Source: Yersinia proxima
Lineage (GTDB): Bacteria > Pseudomonadota > Gammaproteobacteria > Enterobacterales > Enterobacteriaceae
Direction of reading: 5' to 3'
NCBI RefSeq assembly: GCF_902170785.1
Contig: NZ_CABHYG010000001.1
Coordinates: forward strand, 124,001-188,000
Length of the DNA stretch: 64,000 nt
This document shows positions 39,996-48,457 of the stretch, in pieces. Both the position numbers and the translations under genes were made by a program. The stretch's first letter is position 1. Each line of letters opens with the position of its first letter. Below the pieces are notes generated by a model. It was not told where the DNA came from, searched no databases, and saw nothing but the letters and a program-made list of their open reading frames with translations.

Positions 39996-42164
39996 TTACT
40001 TGTTTTTCATCATGTAGCCGTATGCGCGATTCCATCCGTCTTCATCGACTTGTAAATAAACACCTTGTAATTCAGGTGCAAAGCCTGGCAATAAGTTAAT
40101 GCTTTCTTCAAGTGCCAGGAAATAACGTTGAGCAGCACCACCCCAAACTTCCCCAGGGACAACACACAATACTCCCGGTGGGTAAGGAAGTGCGCCTTCA
40201 GCGGCAATTCGGCCTTCTGCTTTACACAATGGAACTAATTCAGCATGTCCACGAACGAATTCAATATTGGCATCTTGAGGATTCATTACAACTTTAGGGA
40301 AATATTGTTTACGGAACATTTCTTTTTGCAGTTGTTTAACATCATAGCTGACATAAAGGTCATGCATTTCCTGACACAACTTACCGATGGTATAGCCTTT
40401 ATAACGAGTTTCGTTATTACGATAAACGGTTGGTAATACATCACTCAGCAATGCATCTTCTTCGATGAAACGTTCAAAACGAGCAATTTGCGCCACCAAA
40501 TGTTGCATTTTCGCCAAGTCTTCTGCTGGCGTTAATAAGAACAGAATGGAGTTAAGGTCACATTTTTCTGGCACAATACCATTTTCACGCAAGAAGTTAG
40601 CCAGAATAGTGGCCGGAATACCTGATGCGGTATATTCGCCGGTATTGGTATCAATGCCTGGTGTGGTTAATAATAATTTACAAGGGTCAACAAAATATTG
40701 TGACGCTTCATAACCTTCAAAAGCATGCCATTTTTCGCCTGGAATGAAATTAAAGAAACGTAAGTCTTGGGCCATTGCCTCGGTGTCATATTCCTGCCAA
40801 GGTTTACCATCAACTTCTACCGGTACAAACGGTTTAATCATATTACAGGTATTTAAAATCATTTTACGGGCTTCAATACCTGTCTTAACACAATCTAACC
40901 ACATGCGCTGGCCACTTTTTCCTTCATGCATTTTCGCATTAACATCTAATGCTGCGAATAATGGATAGAATGGGCTGGTGGAGGCGTGCAACATAAAGGC
41001 ATTATTAAAACGTTTATGGTTACAATAACGATCCTGGCCTTTAATATGTTTATCTTTCTTATGAATTTGTGAAGTTTGCGAGAAACCGGCTTGTTGTTTA
41101 TGTACTGATTGCGTAACGATAATACCTGGATCGTTTTCATTCAGTTCAAGTAATAATGGTGAGCAGTCTTTCATCATTGGAATAAATTGCTCATAACCAA
41201 CCCAAGCAGAGTCAAACAGAATATAGTCGCAAAGATGGCCGATTTTATCCACAACCTGACGAGCGTTATAAATGGTGCCGTCATAAGTACCTAATTGGAT
41301 AATCGCCAGGCGGAATGGGCGCGCTTCGTTGGCACGTTCCGGGGCTACGCTACGTATTTGTTCACGCAGGTATTTCTCTTCAAAACAATGAGCATCAATA
41401 CCACCGATAAAGCCAAACGGGTTACGGGCAGTTTCCAGATAAACCGGTGTAGCCCCTGCTTGAATCAGTGCGCCGTGGTGGTTGGATTTATGGTTATTGC
41501 GGTCAAACAGCACCAGATCACCACGGGCTAATAAGGCATTGGTGGCGACTTTATTAGATGCGGAAGTCCCATTTAGGACGAAATAGGTTTTATCGGCATT
41601 AAATACTTTCGCAGCATGTTTTTGAGCATCACAAGGTGCGCCTTCATGAATAAGCAAATCACCTAATTTGACGTCAGCATTACACATATCAGAACGGAAA
41701 ATAGTTTCGCCGTAGAAGTCAAAGAATTGACGGCCAGCCGGATGTTTACGGAAGAATTGACCACCTTGATGCCCTGGGCAGGCGAAAGTAGAATTCCCCA
41801 TTTCGACGTATTTTTTTAATGTATTAAAGAATGGAGGCAGCAACTCTTTTTCGTATTTTTCAGCTGCAGATTCCAGTTGTTTACCGTAAAAATCAGTATT
41901 GTCACCGCACAGTTCAAATACCCCATTTAAAGACGGTAATACATCGGTATTCAGTTCTTCTTCACAACAAACAGCGGCAAAAATCGGAATATCCAAACCT
42001 AATGAATGAATACTTTCAATAACACCATCATTAATGTCTTGAACAGAAAGAACCACAGCAGCTACATCAGTAAAATCGGTGTGTAAAACATCCACAACTT
42101 CACGCTGTGATTCGAAACAGCTTATAGCTGACGTACTTGCCGCGATATTTAATTTTTTCATCAT
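39996..42164 (-). CDS. speF: Inducible ornithine decarboxylase SpeF
   Basis: SpeF is the PLP-dependent decarboxylase that converts ornithine to putrescine and consumes a proton in acid stress. The 722-residue protein (E. coli 732; shorter at the C-terminus) has an N-terminal wing domain. It also has the PLP region FVLNGTSASNKV and FDRNNHKSNHHGAL, the PLP lysine in VTQSVHKQQAGFSQTSQIHKKD, and substrate-loop and C-terminal domains with EGALPYPPGVLCVVPGE. ATG 42,164 and ATG 42,161 are adjacent; the ribosome-binding site AAGAGA suits either. A 482-base leader with the speFL ORF precedes it. Confidence 0.95.
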   Translation of the reverse strand: MMKKLNIAASTSAISCFESQREVVDVLHTDFTDVAAVVLSVQDINDGVIESIHSLGLDIPIFAAVCCEEELNTDVLPSLNGVFELCGDNTDFYGKQLESAAEKYEKELLPPFFNTLKKYVEMGNSTFACPGHQGGQFFRKHPAGRQFFDFYGETIFRSDMCNADVKLGDLLIHEGAPCDAQKHAAKVFNADKTYFVLNGTSASNKVATNALLARGDLVLFDRNNHKSNHHGALIQAGATPVYLETARNPFGFIGGIDAHCFEEKYLREQIRSVAPERANEARPFRLAIIQLGTYDGTIYNARQVVDKIGHLCDYILFDSAWVGYEQFIPMMKDCSPLLLELNENDPGIIVTQSVHKQQAGFSQTSQIHKKDKHIKGQDRYCNHKRFNNAFMLHASTSPFYPLFAALDVNAKMHEGKSGQRMWLDCVKTGIEARKMILNTCNMIKPFVPVEVDGKPWQEYDTEAMAQDLRFFNFIPGEKWHAFEGYEASQYFVDPCKLLLTTPGIDTNTGEYTASGIPATILANFLRENGIVPEKCDLNSILFLLTPAEDLAKMQHLVAQIARFERFIEEDALLSDVLPTVYRNNETRYKGYTIGKLCQEMHDLYVSYDVKQLQKEMFRKQYFPKVVMNPQDANIEFVRGHAELVPLCKAEGRIAAEGALPYPPGVLCVVPGEVWGGAAQRYFLALEESINLLPGFAPELQGVYLQVDEDGWNRAYGYMMKNK

Positions 42165-42646
42165 GATTTCTCTTTTATTTTATTTAGGGTATATAAACCC
42201 GTCCAACATTTTTGCAAGTTGGATTTAGTCGTTTAATAAATTTTTGGTATGGCAGCCCATATCAATGAATTTAAATTCATTGATAAATGAAACTGCTTTT
42301 CTGCGCAACACGCTGCCTTTAAATCACTCATTACCTTTATATAAAAAAGGACTGAATTTAAGGCGCAGTGATCCTCATGTCATTTAGCATTAATGACAAA
42401 GGTGACATTTAATTTTTACAGGATAGCTATGTTTCTGCTGAAAGACTTAAACACCAGGCCAATAGAGATTGAATTATAATTATCAACAATCTGTTAGGCG
42501 CTGAAATATTATCAAGTGTTGGTCATTTCGGAGAAAGCAGACAATAGTTAACGTAACGAAAAGGTATCGCGAGATTTTCGTTGTTGTTAAAATTGTGCAT
42601 AGACAATGACTATCCAATAAAATCGGATGTCATCGCAGGGGGGGAA
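42165..42646 (-). promoter_or_regulatory. Structured speF leader between speFL and speF
   Basis: This 482-base untranslated stretch lies between the leader ORF and speF. It has a perfect 26-bp palindrome (listed separately). An imperfect long stem runs around 42,302-42,370 (CTGCCTTTAAAT against ATTTAAGGCGCAG, with inner hairpin CCTTT/AAAGG), and another stem is GTCATT/AATGAC near 42,378-42,397. In E. coli ornithine-dependent stalling on SpeFL exposes or hides such structures and blocks Rho termination; the same logic is inferred here. Confidence 0.55.
42260..42285. repeat. Perfect 26-bp palindrome upstream of speF
   Basis: TATCAATGAATTT is followed directly by its exact reverse complement AAATTCATTGATA. 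It lies 95 bases upstream of the speF start. As RNA it makes a stable hairpin; as DNA it could bind a dimeric regulator. Confidence 0.8.
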
Positions 42647-42751
42647 TTATCTATAATGGTAATAAGAAAAATTAAAATAACTACGGTGCGCCGGCATCAT
42701 TAAATGCGTTGTCCGCCTTATATGCGCCATTTTCTTGTTGTTATTTTCCAT
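42647..42751 (-). CDS. speFL: SpeFL-like ornithine-sensing leader peptide (34 residues)
   Basis: Reading the minus strand upstream of speF gives a 34-codon ORF, the same length as the E. coli SpeFL arrest peptide. It begins MENN and contains HIRRTTH (residues 10-16) and AHR (21-23), as in E. coli. Phe26, Phe28 and Arg34 are kept, while E. coli Phe30-Phe31 are Tyr30-Tyr31 and E. coli Phe20 is Pro20. In E. coli the nascent peptide in the ribosome tunnel binds ornithine through His10, Arg12 and Arg13, stalls the ribosome and induces speF. The start region has only a weak AGAG ribosome-binding match. The ORF is too short for ordinary gene callers. Confidence 0.85.
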   Translation of the reverse strand: MENNNKKMAHIRRTTHLMMPAHRSYFNFSYYHYR

Positions 42752-43286
42752 TTGTGTAAGGTCTCTTTTTTTAAAAAGAAGTTTTAGTTTTAAACATGGT
42801 CTTTAAAAACCAGGTTGATGGCGGCTATTTTAGTCATAACACTTATTCATTCTGTGACTCACGTCATGTTTTTAGCCTATTTTTAAATGCCTTTTGACTA
42901 GAATATGAATAAAACATCATTTTTATGCGGTTTAAACGTTGTTTATTCAAAACTGTACTGGGTATTATGCAAAACAGTAGGGGTATATTTAACACGGCAG
43001 ATACATCGTCAGCACTATTATTATGCGATATTAGCAATGAGAGCGGGTTCTTAATTGAAATTGTATTTTATTTGTTAAGCCAAAATTATTTGTTACATCC
43101 CAATTTATACGAAAATATTGCATATTAATTCAAATCAAACATATGCAGTAAATGTTAGCTAAATCACGTTATCAGGCTGTTGCTCGCCTAAATCCATATT
43201 ATTAGGAAGGATATTCTTGTCCTATTGTTGTCGTTAGAGATAAATGTGGCAAAGCAGGGGCAAAAGCTGCCCCTGTGAGGATGAAT
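42752..43286. other. AT-rich spacer between speFL and the lyase locus
   Basis: This holds the presumed speFL-speF promoter (minus strand) and the 3' side of the heparinase-like gene. A 67-codon plus-strand frame at 42,925-43,128 has no ribosome-binding site or family resemblance. I see no clear terminator for either side. Confidence 0.45.
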
Positions 43287-45311
43287 TTAACTGAATAGCG
43301 GTAGGCTACTGTCGGTAAAGGGAATTTTTACCTGTATAACCTGCTGTTGACGGGTTAATTTGATAGATAAAATCTCGCCATCATTGTCCACTTGCACGTC
43401 TAGCAGCGGGTCGAGGTTGTTCATATCAAATACGCATGTGACCAGTGATTCACGGTGATGATGACGTAAAATCAGATAACTGATATCACGCACGGACGGA
43501 TTTGCCGGAGCTAATCCCTGAAACAGTGTGGCATCTGCGGCGAGCCAGAGTGTTAGCGGGCGAGCCGCTGTTTGATAGCGGCACTGAATCACGCCATTCA
43601 GTAGCTGGGCAGTAACTTGATGTAAATATTGCATTGGCCCGCTATCGCAGAAGGTTGTACTTTCTCCTACCGATTCCATTGCCGCCCCGTCGATATGCAG
43701 TGTCCAGTTCCACTGTTGTTGATGTGGATTGACGATACTGCTGATATCGATAATCGCATCTTCTAACCATAAAAGACGGCGGCGAAATTTGACATCACGG
43801 TAAGCCTCGCTATCCCATTGGACTCGGGTATGACTGTCCAGTGTGGGGGCTTTTTGGCTCCAATCGACCTCGGTATCCAACCAACTAAAGTTTGCGGATT
43901 GATGCCAGTGATGAATAACTGGCACAGCGGGCGGCTGATTTTTCTGGTTAATACTGAGCGTATTGTGGGTGGCACTATTTTTGTAATAACCATAATGCAG
44001 TTGTGCGCCATAACCGGTAGTGCCTAAATCCGGTAGAACCTCTTGCCCTTGCTCAAACAGAATGAGATTCAGCCGATCATAATGGTCATGCTCTCCCCCG
44101 TATGGACTGTGCTTTAGCAACAAAGCGCGGCCAGATTGCGGTTGGCGAAGAATGGTCAATCCACAATCTGGTGCATGCAGCGTATCGGTTGGAATGACAT
44201 CAATCATTGGTGGTGGCAATTCTTCAACGCCGTACAGCAGCGCATCCAAATTCAAGCGCGGTTCCTGGCGATAAATATGATGCAGGGCGGCAGCATATTC
44301 ATCATTACCATAGGTTTTAAAGGCAAATTCATACAAATGGGCATGATTGAGCTGCTCCTGACCCGCAGTGCAATCATTGATGCGAGGGAATGTGCCATCG
44401 GGCATCAGTAATTTTAAAGGGAAACTGAGCATATCGCGGTAATAAGGTAACGCCAGCAGACTGTAACGGCTCCCAGCGGCCAGTTTTTCAAATGACCAGA
44501 AGCCTTGCAATGCATAAAAGTGATAATGCACCGAGCCTTCAAACCACAACCCTTCATTGAACAACCCATGTTCTAGCTGATAACGCAGGCCATACTCAGC
44601 ATTCACCGCAAACTCAACATAGTGTTCATCTTCGAGGATCAGGCCGATTACCGCGATAGCGCTGCTAATTTTCACTTCATGGTTATGCAACTGGCGGGTG
44701 CGGTGTTGCATCAGGAAATCAGCCCCCTCGCGCAATAAGCGCCCGGCGATGCAATCACGCTGTTCCTGGCTGAGCGCCTCGGCAATAAAATCATAACCCA
44801 ATGCAAAATCGAGCAGACAATTGGCCTCACACAAGGTTTGTGCATTGGCTTTGCCCGGCCCGTTGTAAGGGATACCGCCGTGCACTTCATAGCTGGGATA
44901 GTAGCGAGCATACTCTATCAAAATATCCCGCACCTTTTCGAAGTAGCGTATCTCGCCAGTGAGTTGCCACAGCAAACCGAGCTGATTACAGGCTTTGGCA
45001 TTTAAGCCGTTAAGCGCCCGCCACCAGGCACCATCATAGGGTTCTCCGCTAAACAAATGAGAGTCTATCGGGCAACGGTGTTGCGTCGGTGAATAGCGAT
45101 CCCACACTAACTTCACACCGTGATCGGGACAATAATAGTAATGATTCCAGGTGGCGATACCGGTGGCAGGGACTAGTGTGTCTGAGTCCAAAACCACCTG
45201 ATTATCCTCAATCAGCGTGGCAATAATCTCGGACTGCTGCACGCTATTTCCCTGTTGTTGCATAACGCGCTGGCGGATTTTAGCCATCTGCCTGTCCGTA
45301 AACTGCTTCAT
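43287..45311 (-). CDS. Heparinase II/III-type polysaccharide lyase, cytoplasmic
   Basis: This 674-residue protein has no signal peptide (it starts MKQFTDRQMAKIRQRV). The N-terminal half is an alpha/alpha-toroid with candidate catalytic residues in LHNHEVKISSA (Asn-His) and EGSVHYHFYALQG (Tyr/His). The C-terminal beta-sheet domain has the heparinase II/III motif HSPYGGEHDHYDRLNLILFE, then LPDLGTTGYGAQ and YYKNSATHNTLSIN. The fold is shared by oligoalginate lyases (PL15, PL17) and heparin, heparosan and other uronate lyases, so the substrate cannot be read from sequence. It is 23 bases downstream of the secreted lyase and cotranscribed with it. Likely role: exolytic cleavage of imported oligo-uronates. 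Confidence 0.82.
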   Translation of the reverse strand: MKQFTDRQMAKIRQRVMQQQGNSVQQSEIIATLIEDNQVVLDSDTLVPATGIATWNHYYYCPDHGVKLVWDRYSPTQHRCPIDSHLFSGEPYDGAWWRALNGLNAKACNQLGLLWQLTGEIRYFEKVRDILIEYARYYPSYEVHGGIPYNGPGKANAQTLCEANCLLDFALGYDFIAEALSQEQRDCIAGRLLREGADFLMQHRTRQLHNHEVKISSAIAVIGLILEDEHYVEFAVNAEYGLRYQLEHGLFNEGLWFEGSVHYHFYALQGFWSFEKLAAGSRYSLLALPYYRDMLSFPLKLLMPDGTFPRINDCTAGQEQLNHAHLYEFAFKTYGNDEYAAALHHIYRQEPRLNLDALLYGVEELPPPMIDVIPTDTLHAPDCGLTILRQPQSGRALLLKHSPYGGEHDHYDRLNLILFEQGQEVLPDLGTTGYGAQLHYGYYKNSATHNTLSINQKNQPPAVPVIHHWHQSANFSWLDTEVDWSQKAPTLDSHTRVQWDSEAYRDVKFRRRLLWLEDAIIDISSIVNPHQQQWNWTLHIDGAAMESVGESTTFCDSGPMQYLHQVTAQLLNGVIQCRYQTAARPLTLWLAADATLFQGLAPANPSVRDISYLILRHHHRESLVTCVFDMNNLDPLLDVQVDNDGEILSIKLTRQQQVIQVKIPFTDSSLPLFS

Positions 45312-45334
45312 ATCTGATGTGTCCTCGACGGTGC

Positions 45335-46573
45335 TTATTTTTTGGCGATTAGGGGCTGTGTTATCGGGTAGAGCAAGATTTCAACGGCATCCGGGTATTT
45401 GGCCATCAGATATTGCGCTTTCTGCTGGAAATCAGGGTCTGTCGGATAGGCACGGGCGGCAGCCATCATATTGACCAGTGCTTTTTTATCTTGCACGCCA
45501 TCCAGGTCTTTATACGGCCAGGCCTGGTCGGTATTGATAAAGCCCGCGACATATTGATAGCCTTTTTTTAGACTGTGTTCGTCAAGGCTAAAATTCCAGA
45601 TATCTTTATTGGCAACTTCTCCCAGTCGACCCAACTTGTTGTAGGCTTCCAGATGGAAATTGCTGTAATGCCACGGACGGGTACGCTCCAGTTCAGCATT
45701 TTGTCGGCCCTGGATATCAAAGTGTGATGGAATTCGGCGCAATTGAGTGATCTCCAGGCGCTTTTGCGCTGCGGCTTTTTGGTCACTGAATAGCGCAAAA
45801 GAGGCGGCCTGCATATCAAAATAGGTGCCGTGGTTATTGTGCCAATTATCCTCTTCGAAACCATTCTGGCTGGTGGTCATCCATTGGTAAAAATCTTTGT
45901 ACCAAAGTTTGATGGCTTGATAGTCGGCCTCAGTGAGGACATTGGCGGGTCTTATTAATTCAACCGCATCTATCACGTCTACCAGTGCTCGGCTATCGAT
46001 CAGACCAATACCTCGGCCTTCATTGATACCCGGAATAGCTTGAGCATATTGGAGATTCGGGTTCATTCGGGTATTCGGATTGACGAACCAGTTGACCAAT
46101 TGTTCGCGTGCTTTGTCGGCATACTCCGGTTTGCCGGTAAAGCTATAAGCCAGTGCCAGATAATAGACATCTTCACTGAAGTTGTTCATGCGCTTTTTAT
46201 CTGTCGCATCACTGTTGGCTGCAGGATTTGTTTCGCCGTCTTTGCGCAAATAAGGCATACCGTCTTTCTTGCTTGGGTCTGGCCACCAATAAGGTGGGAA
46301 GCTGTAATAGTCGTGCTTGTCGCCACTGGCGGCGAGCAGGCTTTTATCCATGACGGAATAGAGCGGTTTTTTCAAGGCTTTATCAGCCTTAGTTATCAGA
46401 TTTTTATAGGATTTTTCATAAAGTGGGTTGTTCTGCTTAATTTGTTCAATGCTGTAGTTAATGTCATCCATTTTTAATAATAATGGCAGGCTTTCCGCAG
46501 CATAAATAAAGGGTGAAGATCCCAGGAGAATAGCCATTAATATATTTTTTTTAGCCAATATTTTCATCATCAC
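45335..46573 (-). CDS. Secreted alginate-lyase-fold protein (PF05426-like)
   Basis: This 412-residue precursor has an N-terminal signal peptide (basic KILAKK, hydrophobic core, probable cleavage after FIYA). The mature alpha/alpha-barrel resembles the alginate lyase (PL5/PL38-type) family: SGDKHDYYSFPPYWWPDP, NPNLQYAQAIPGINEGRGIGLID, the catalytic-type motif WHNNHGTYFD (Asn-His) and ERTRPWHYSNFHLEA (Arg and Tyr). It should act in the periplasm or outside as an endolyase on a uronic-acid polymer. It is the first gene of the minus-strand arm and closely resembles the cytoplasmic protein at 51,341-52,486. The exact polysaccharide is unknown. Confidence 0.85.
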   Translation of the reverse strand: MMMKILAKKNILMAILLGSSPFIYAAESLPLLLKMDDINYSIEQIKQNNPLYEKSYKNLITKADKALKKPLYSVMDKSLLAASGDKHDYYSFPPYWWPDPSKKDGMPYLRKDGETNPAANSDATDKKRMNNFSEDVYYLALAYSFTGKPEYADKAREQLVNWFVNPNTRMNPNLQYAQAIPGINEGRGIGLIDSRALVDVIDAVELIRPANVLTEADYQAIKLWYKDFYQWMTTSQNGFEEDNWHNNHGTYFDMQAASFALFSDQKAAAQKRLEITQLRRIPSHFDIQGRQNAELERTRPWHYSNFHLEAYNKLGRLGEVANKDIWNFSLDEHSLKKGYQYVAGFINTDQAWPYKDLDGVQDKKALVNMMAAARAYPTDPDFQQKAQYLMAKYPDAVEILLYPITQPLIAKK

Positions 46574-46710
46574 TTTCCTTATTTTTTATGAGTTACAAGG
46601 TTAAAAATAAAGTGCTTTGGTTAATTTAATTAATTAATACCATTTTTTAGTAATAGGTTTTTTCACCTGTAAAAAACAAGGTTATTAACCGTATTAGTAT
46701 TGTTTAAATA

Positions 46711-46730
46711 AAAAGAACACCGTTCCATTT
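46711..46730. promoter_or_regulatory. KdgR/IclR-type operator candidate
   Basis: The core AAGAAC-ACC-GTTCCA is an imperfect dyad with 3-bp spacing and A/T flanks. It resembles the enterobacterial KdgR pattern TGAAAC-N3-GTTTCA, differing at three of twelve half-site bases. It is 137 bases upstream of the secreted lyase. KdgR represses uronate degradation genes in enterobacteria, which fits the locus. Confidence 0.4.
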
Positions 46731-46818
46731 CAGATGGGTTTGAATTCTAGGGTAAAGTTTTTGGACTTTTGTGATCAGGATCTATCTTATAAATTATCTG
46801 TGAATAAATGATTTAAAT

Positions 46819-46834
46819 TGTGATTGATATCAAA
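46819..46834 (+). promoter_or_regulatory. CRP-site candidate in the divergent region
   Basis: TGTGA-TTGATA-TCAAA matches the CRP consensus TGTGA-N6-TCACA at 9 of 10 core positions, with AAAT and TTAA flanks that also fit. It would place both arms under carbon catabolite control. Confidence 0.5.
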
Positions 46835-47136
46835 TTAAATCTCTGTTTTAGACGTTTTTTAGGCAATTTAAATAATCTCATAATTTTTTTAATTTTTAAA
46901 ATGAAGATTTTAACTTATTGTTTTTTGATTGTTAATTTAATTAATTGTCTATTTTTAGTAATTTTCCAAGTGTGATCTTAAGCAGAAAATTCAAAATGGA
47001 ATTAAGTTTTGTTTTTTGTGGTGTAGTTTTTTGTTTTCCTCTGAGTTCTAATGTTGTCGAGTGTTTCGTGATTTTATTCTGTTATTTAAACTTCTGGGTA
47101 AATTCATAAAAATTAGATTTCAACGAGGACGCTGAG

Positions 47137-48450
47137 ATGAAGACAAAAATGATAATGTCAAAAGTAAAAATAAAATCTTTGCTGTTGTTAACTTATTTAG
47201 CCATGGGGGTTCCTTCTCTCCACGCAGCAGAAACATTGCAGGTGTGGATACGTGCCAGTAATGATTCCAAAAATATTTATAAAACAGAAGCTGAAACTTT
47301 TGAGAAGAAAACCGGCATCAAAATTGAATATTTCAATGCCACCACCGATTTTGAACAGCGCCTGGCGCGAGCCGCAGCTGGCAATGCGCTGCCTGACTTG
47401 ATTTTCAATGATGCAGCAGCCATTGGGCAGTTTGTCCAACTCGGGATTGTGGAGCCGATTGAGCCGAAAAATATTATTGGCGGGGCTGACATCTTAGATA
47501 CCGCTTGGGAGAGCGCTCAATATATTGATGGCAAATATTACGGCGTACCTACCTCAGCACAAACCTTTGCGCTGTTTATCCGTAAAGATTGGCGAGAAAA
47601 ATTGGGGTTAGAGCTACCCAAAAGCTGGGAAGATATTAGTACTCTGGCGAAAGCCTTTACCTTTAATGACCCCGATGGCAATGGCAAAAATGACACTTAC
47701 GGCTTTATTTTGCCCGCCTCGACCACCCGTGGTTACGCCAGTTGGTTTATTAGCTCCTATCTCTGGCAAGCCGGTGGGGATTTCATTCGTCCGGCCGGTG
47801 AGGGCAAGTTTAAAGGCTCACTGGAAGAACCCGCAGCGGTTGAAACTCTGAGTTTCATTCGCGGCATGGTTTGCGACAAAACAGTACAGCCGGGGGCGAT
47901 TAACGCCACCACCGCAGATGCCATTCCTTCCTTCCGCTCCGGCCAAAGCGGCATGTTCGTCACCGGCCCATATCATATTGCTCTATTTGATAAAGACCCC
48001 GGCAAAGAGGCTTTTGAAGTGATCCCGCCGCCAAAAGGGCCCAAAGGGCAGGCAACACTGGCTGAAGGCACCACGGTATTTATGATGAAAAGCAGCCAGA
48101 AAAAAGCAGCCGCTCAGAAATTTATAGAATTCATGATTTCACCGGAAGGGCAACAAATTGGCATGGGAATGGGCAGCAATAATATGCCAGTAGTGCGCTT
48201 GTCCATTAATAAACTGGTTGATACTAAAGCGGTTTATAACGATCCGCGTTGGGCAATGTTTGCTGATTTGTACGCCGATCATGGCCGCTATATTCCGCAA
48301 GTCCCTAACTGGACGCCGATTCGCCAGGTGACTGCAGAAGGTTTCAACCGCATCTTAGCCAACTGTGAAGGTGATATTCCTGCTGAATTAAAAGTAGTGA
48401 ATCAGAAAGTGAATGATGAGTTGGCTAAACAGAATGTCTTAGGGCAGTGA
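47137..48450 (+). CDS. ABC sugar importer, periplasmic oligosaccharide-binding protein
   Basis: This 437-residue precursor has a signal peptide (hydrophobic LLLLTYLAMGVPSLHA, cleavage near HAA-E) and belongs to the extracellular solute-binding family 1 (UgpB/MalE type). Typical stretches are FEKKTGIKIEYFNATTDFEQRLARAAAGNALPDLIF, YGVPTSAQTFALFIRKDW and FMISPEGQQIGMG. DPDGNGKNDTYGF (near 188-200) is an EF-hand-like calcium-binding loop of the kind known in alginate-binding AlgQ proteins. A GAGG site lies 9 bases upstream. It is the first gene of the plus-strand arm and 7 bases before the first permease. Expected ligand: an oligo-uronate. Confidence 0.87.
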   Translation: MKTKMIMSKVKIKSLLLLTYLAMGVPSLHAAETLQVWIRASNDSKNIYKTEAETFEKKTGIKIEYFNATTDFEQRLARAAAGNALPDLIFNDAAAIGQFVQLGIVEPIEPKNIIGGADILDTAWESAQYIDGKYYGVPTSAQTFALFIRKDWREKLGLELPKSWEDISTLAKAFTFNDPDGNGKNDTYGFILPASTTRGYASWFISSYLWQAGGDFIRPAGEGKFKGSLEEPAAVETLSFIRGMVCDKTVQPGAINATTADAIPSFRSGQSGMFVTGPYHIALFDKDPGKEAFEVIPPPKGPKGQATLAEGTTVFMMKSSQKKAAAQKFIEFMISPEGQQIGMGMGSNNMPVVRLSINKLVDTKAVYNDPRWAMFADLYADHGRYIPQVPNWTPIRQVTAEGFNRILANCEGDIPAELKVVNQKVNDELAKQNVLGQ

Positions 48451-48457
48451 GTAAATC

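Larger units (their letters stand above)
46574..47136. other. Divergent control region of the polyuronate locus
   Basis: This is a 563-base, strongly AT-rich interval between the secreted lyase (minus) and the ABC importer (plus). It contains a CRP-like site and a KdgR-like dyad, listed separately. It also contains an inverted repeat GTTTTTT (46,657-46,663) and AAAAAAC (46,671-46,677) and further TGTGA half sites near 46,771 and 46,971. No ORF is supported. Confidence 0.55.

Noticed and set aside
42925..43128. 67-codon plus-strand frame upstream of the heparinase-like gene
   Set aside because: No ribosome-binding site, no recognisable family, and AT-rich composition that gives such frames by chance.
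46657..46677. Inverted repeat GTTTTTT-N7-AAAAAAC as operator
   Set aside because: Homopolymer arms in AT-rich DNA are weak evidence; kept only as a note in the control region.
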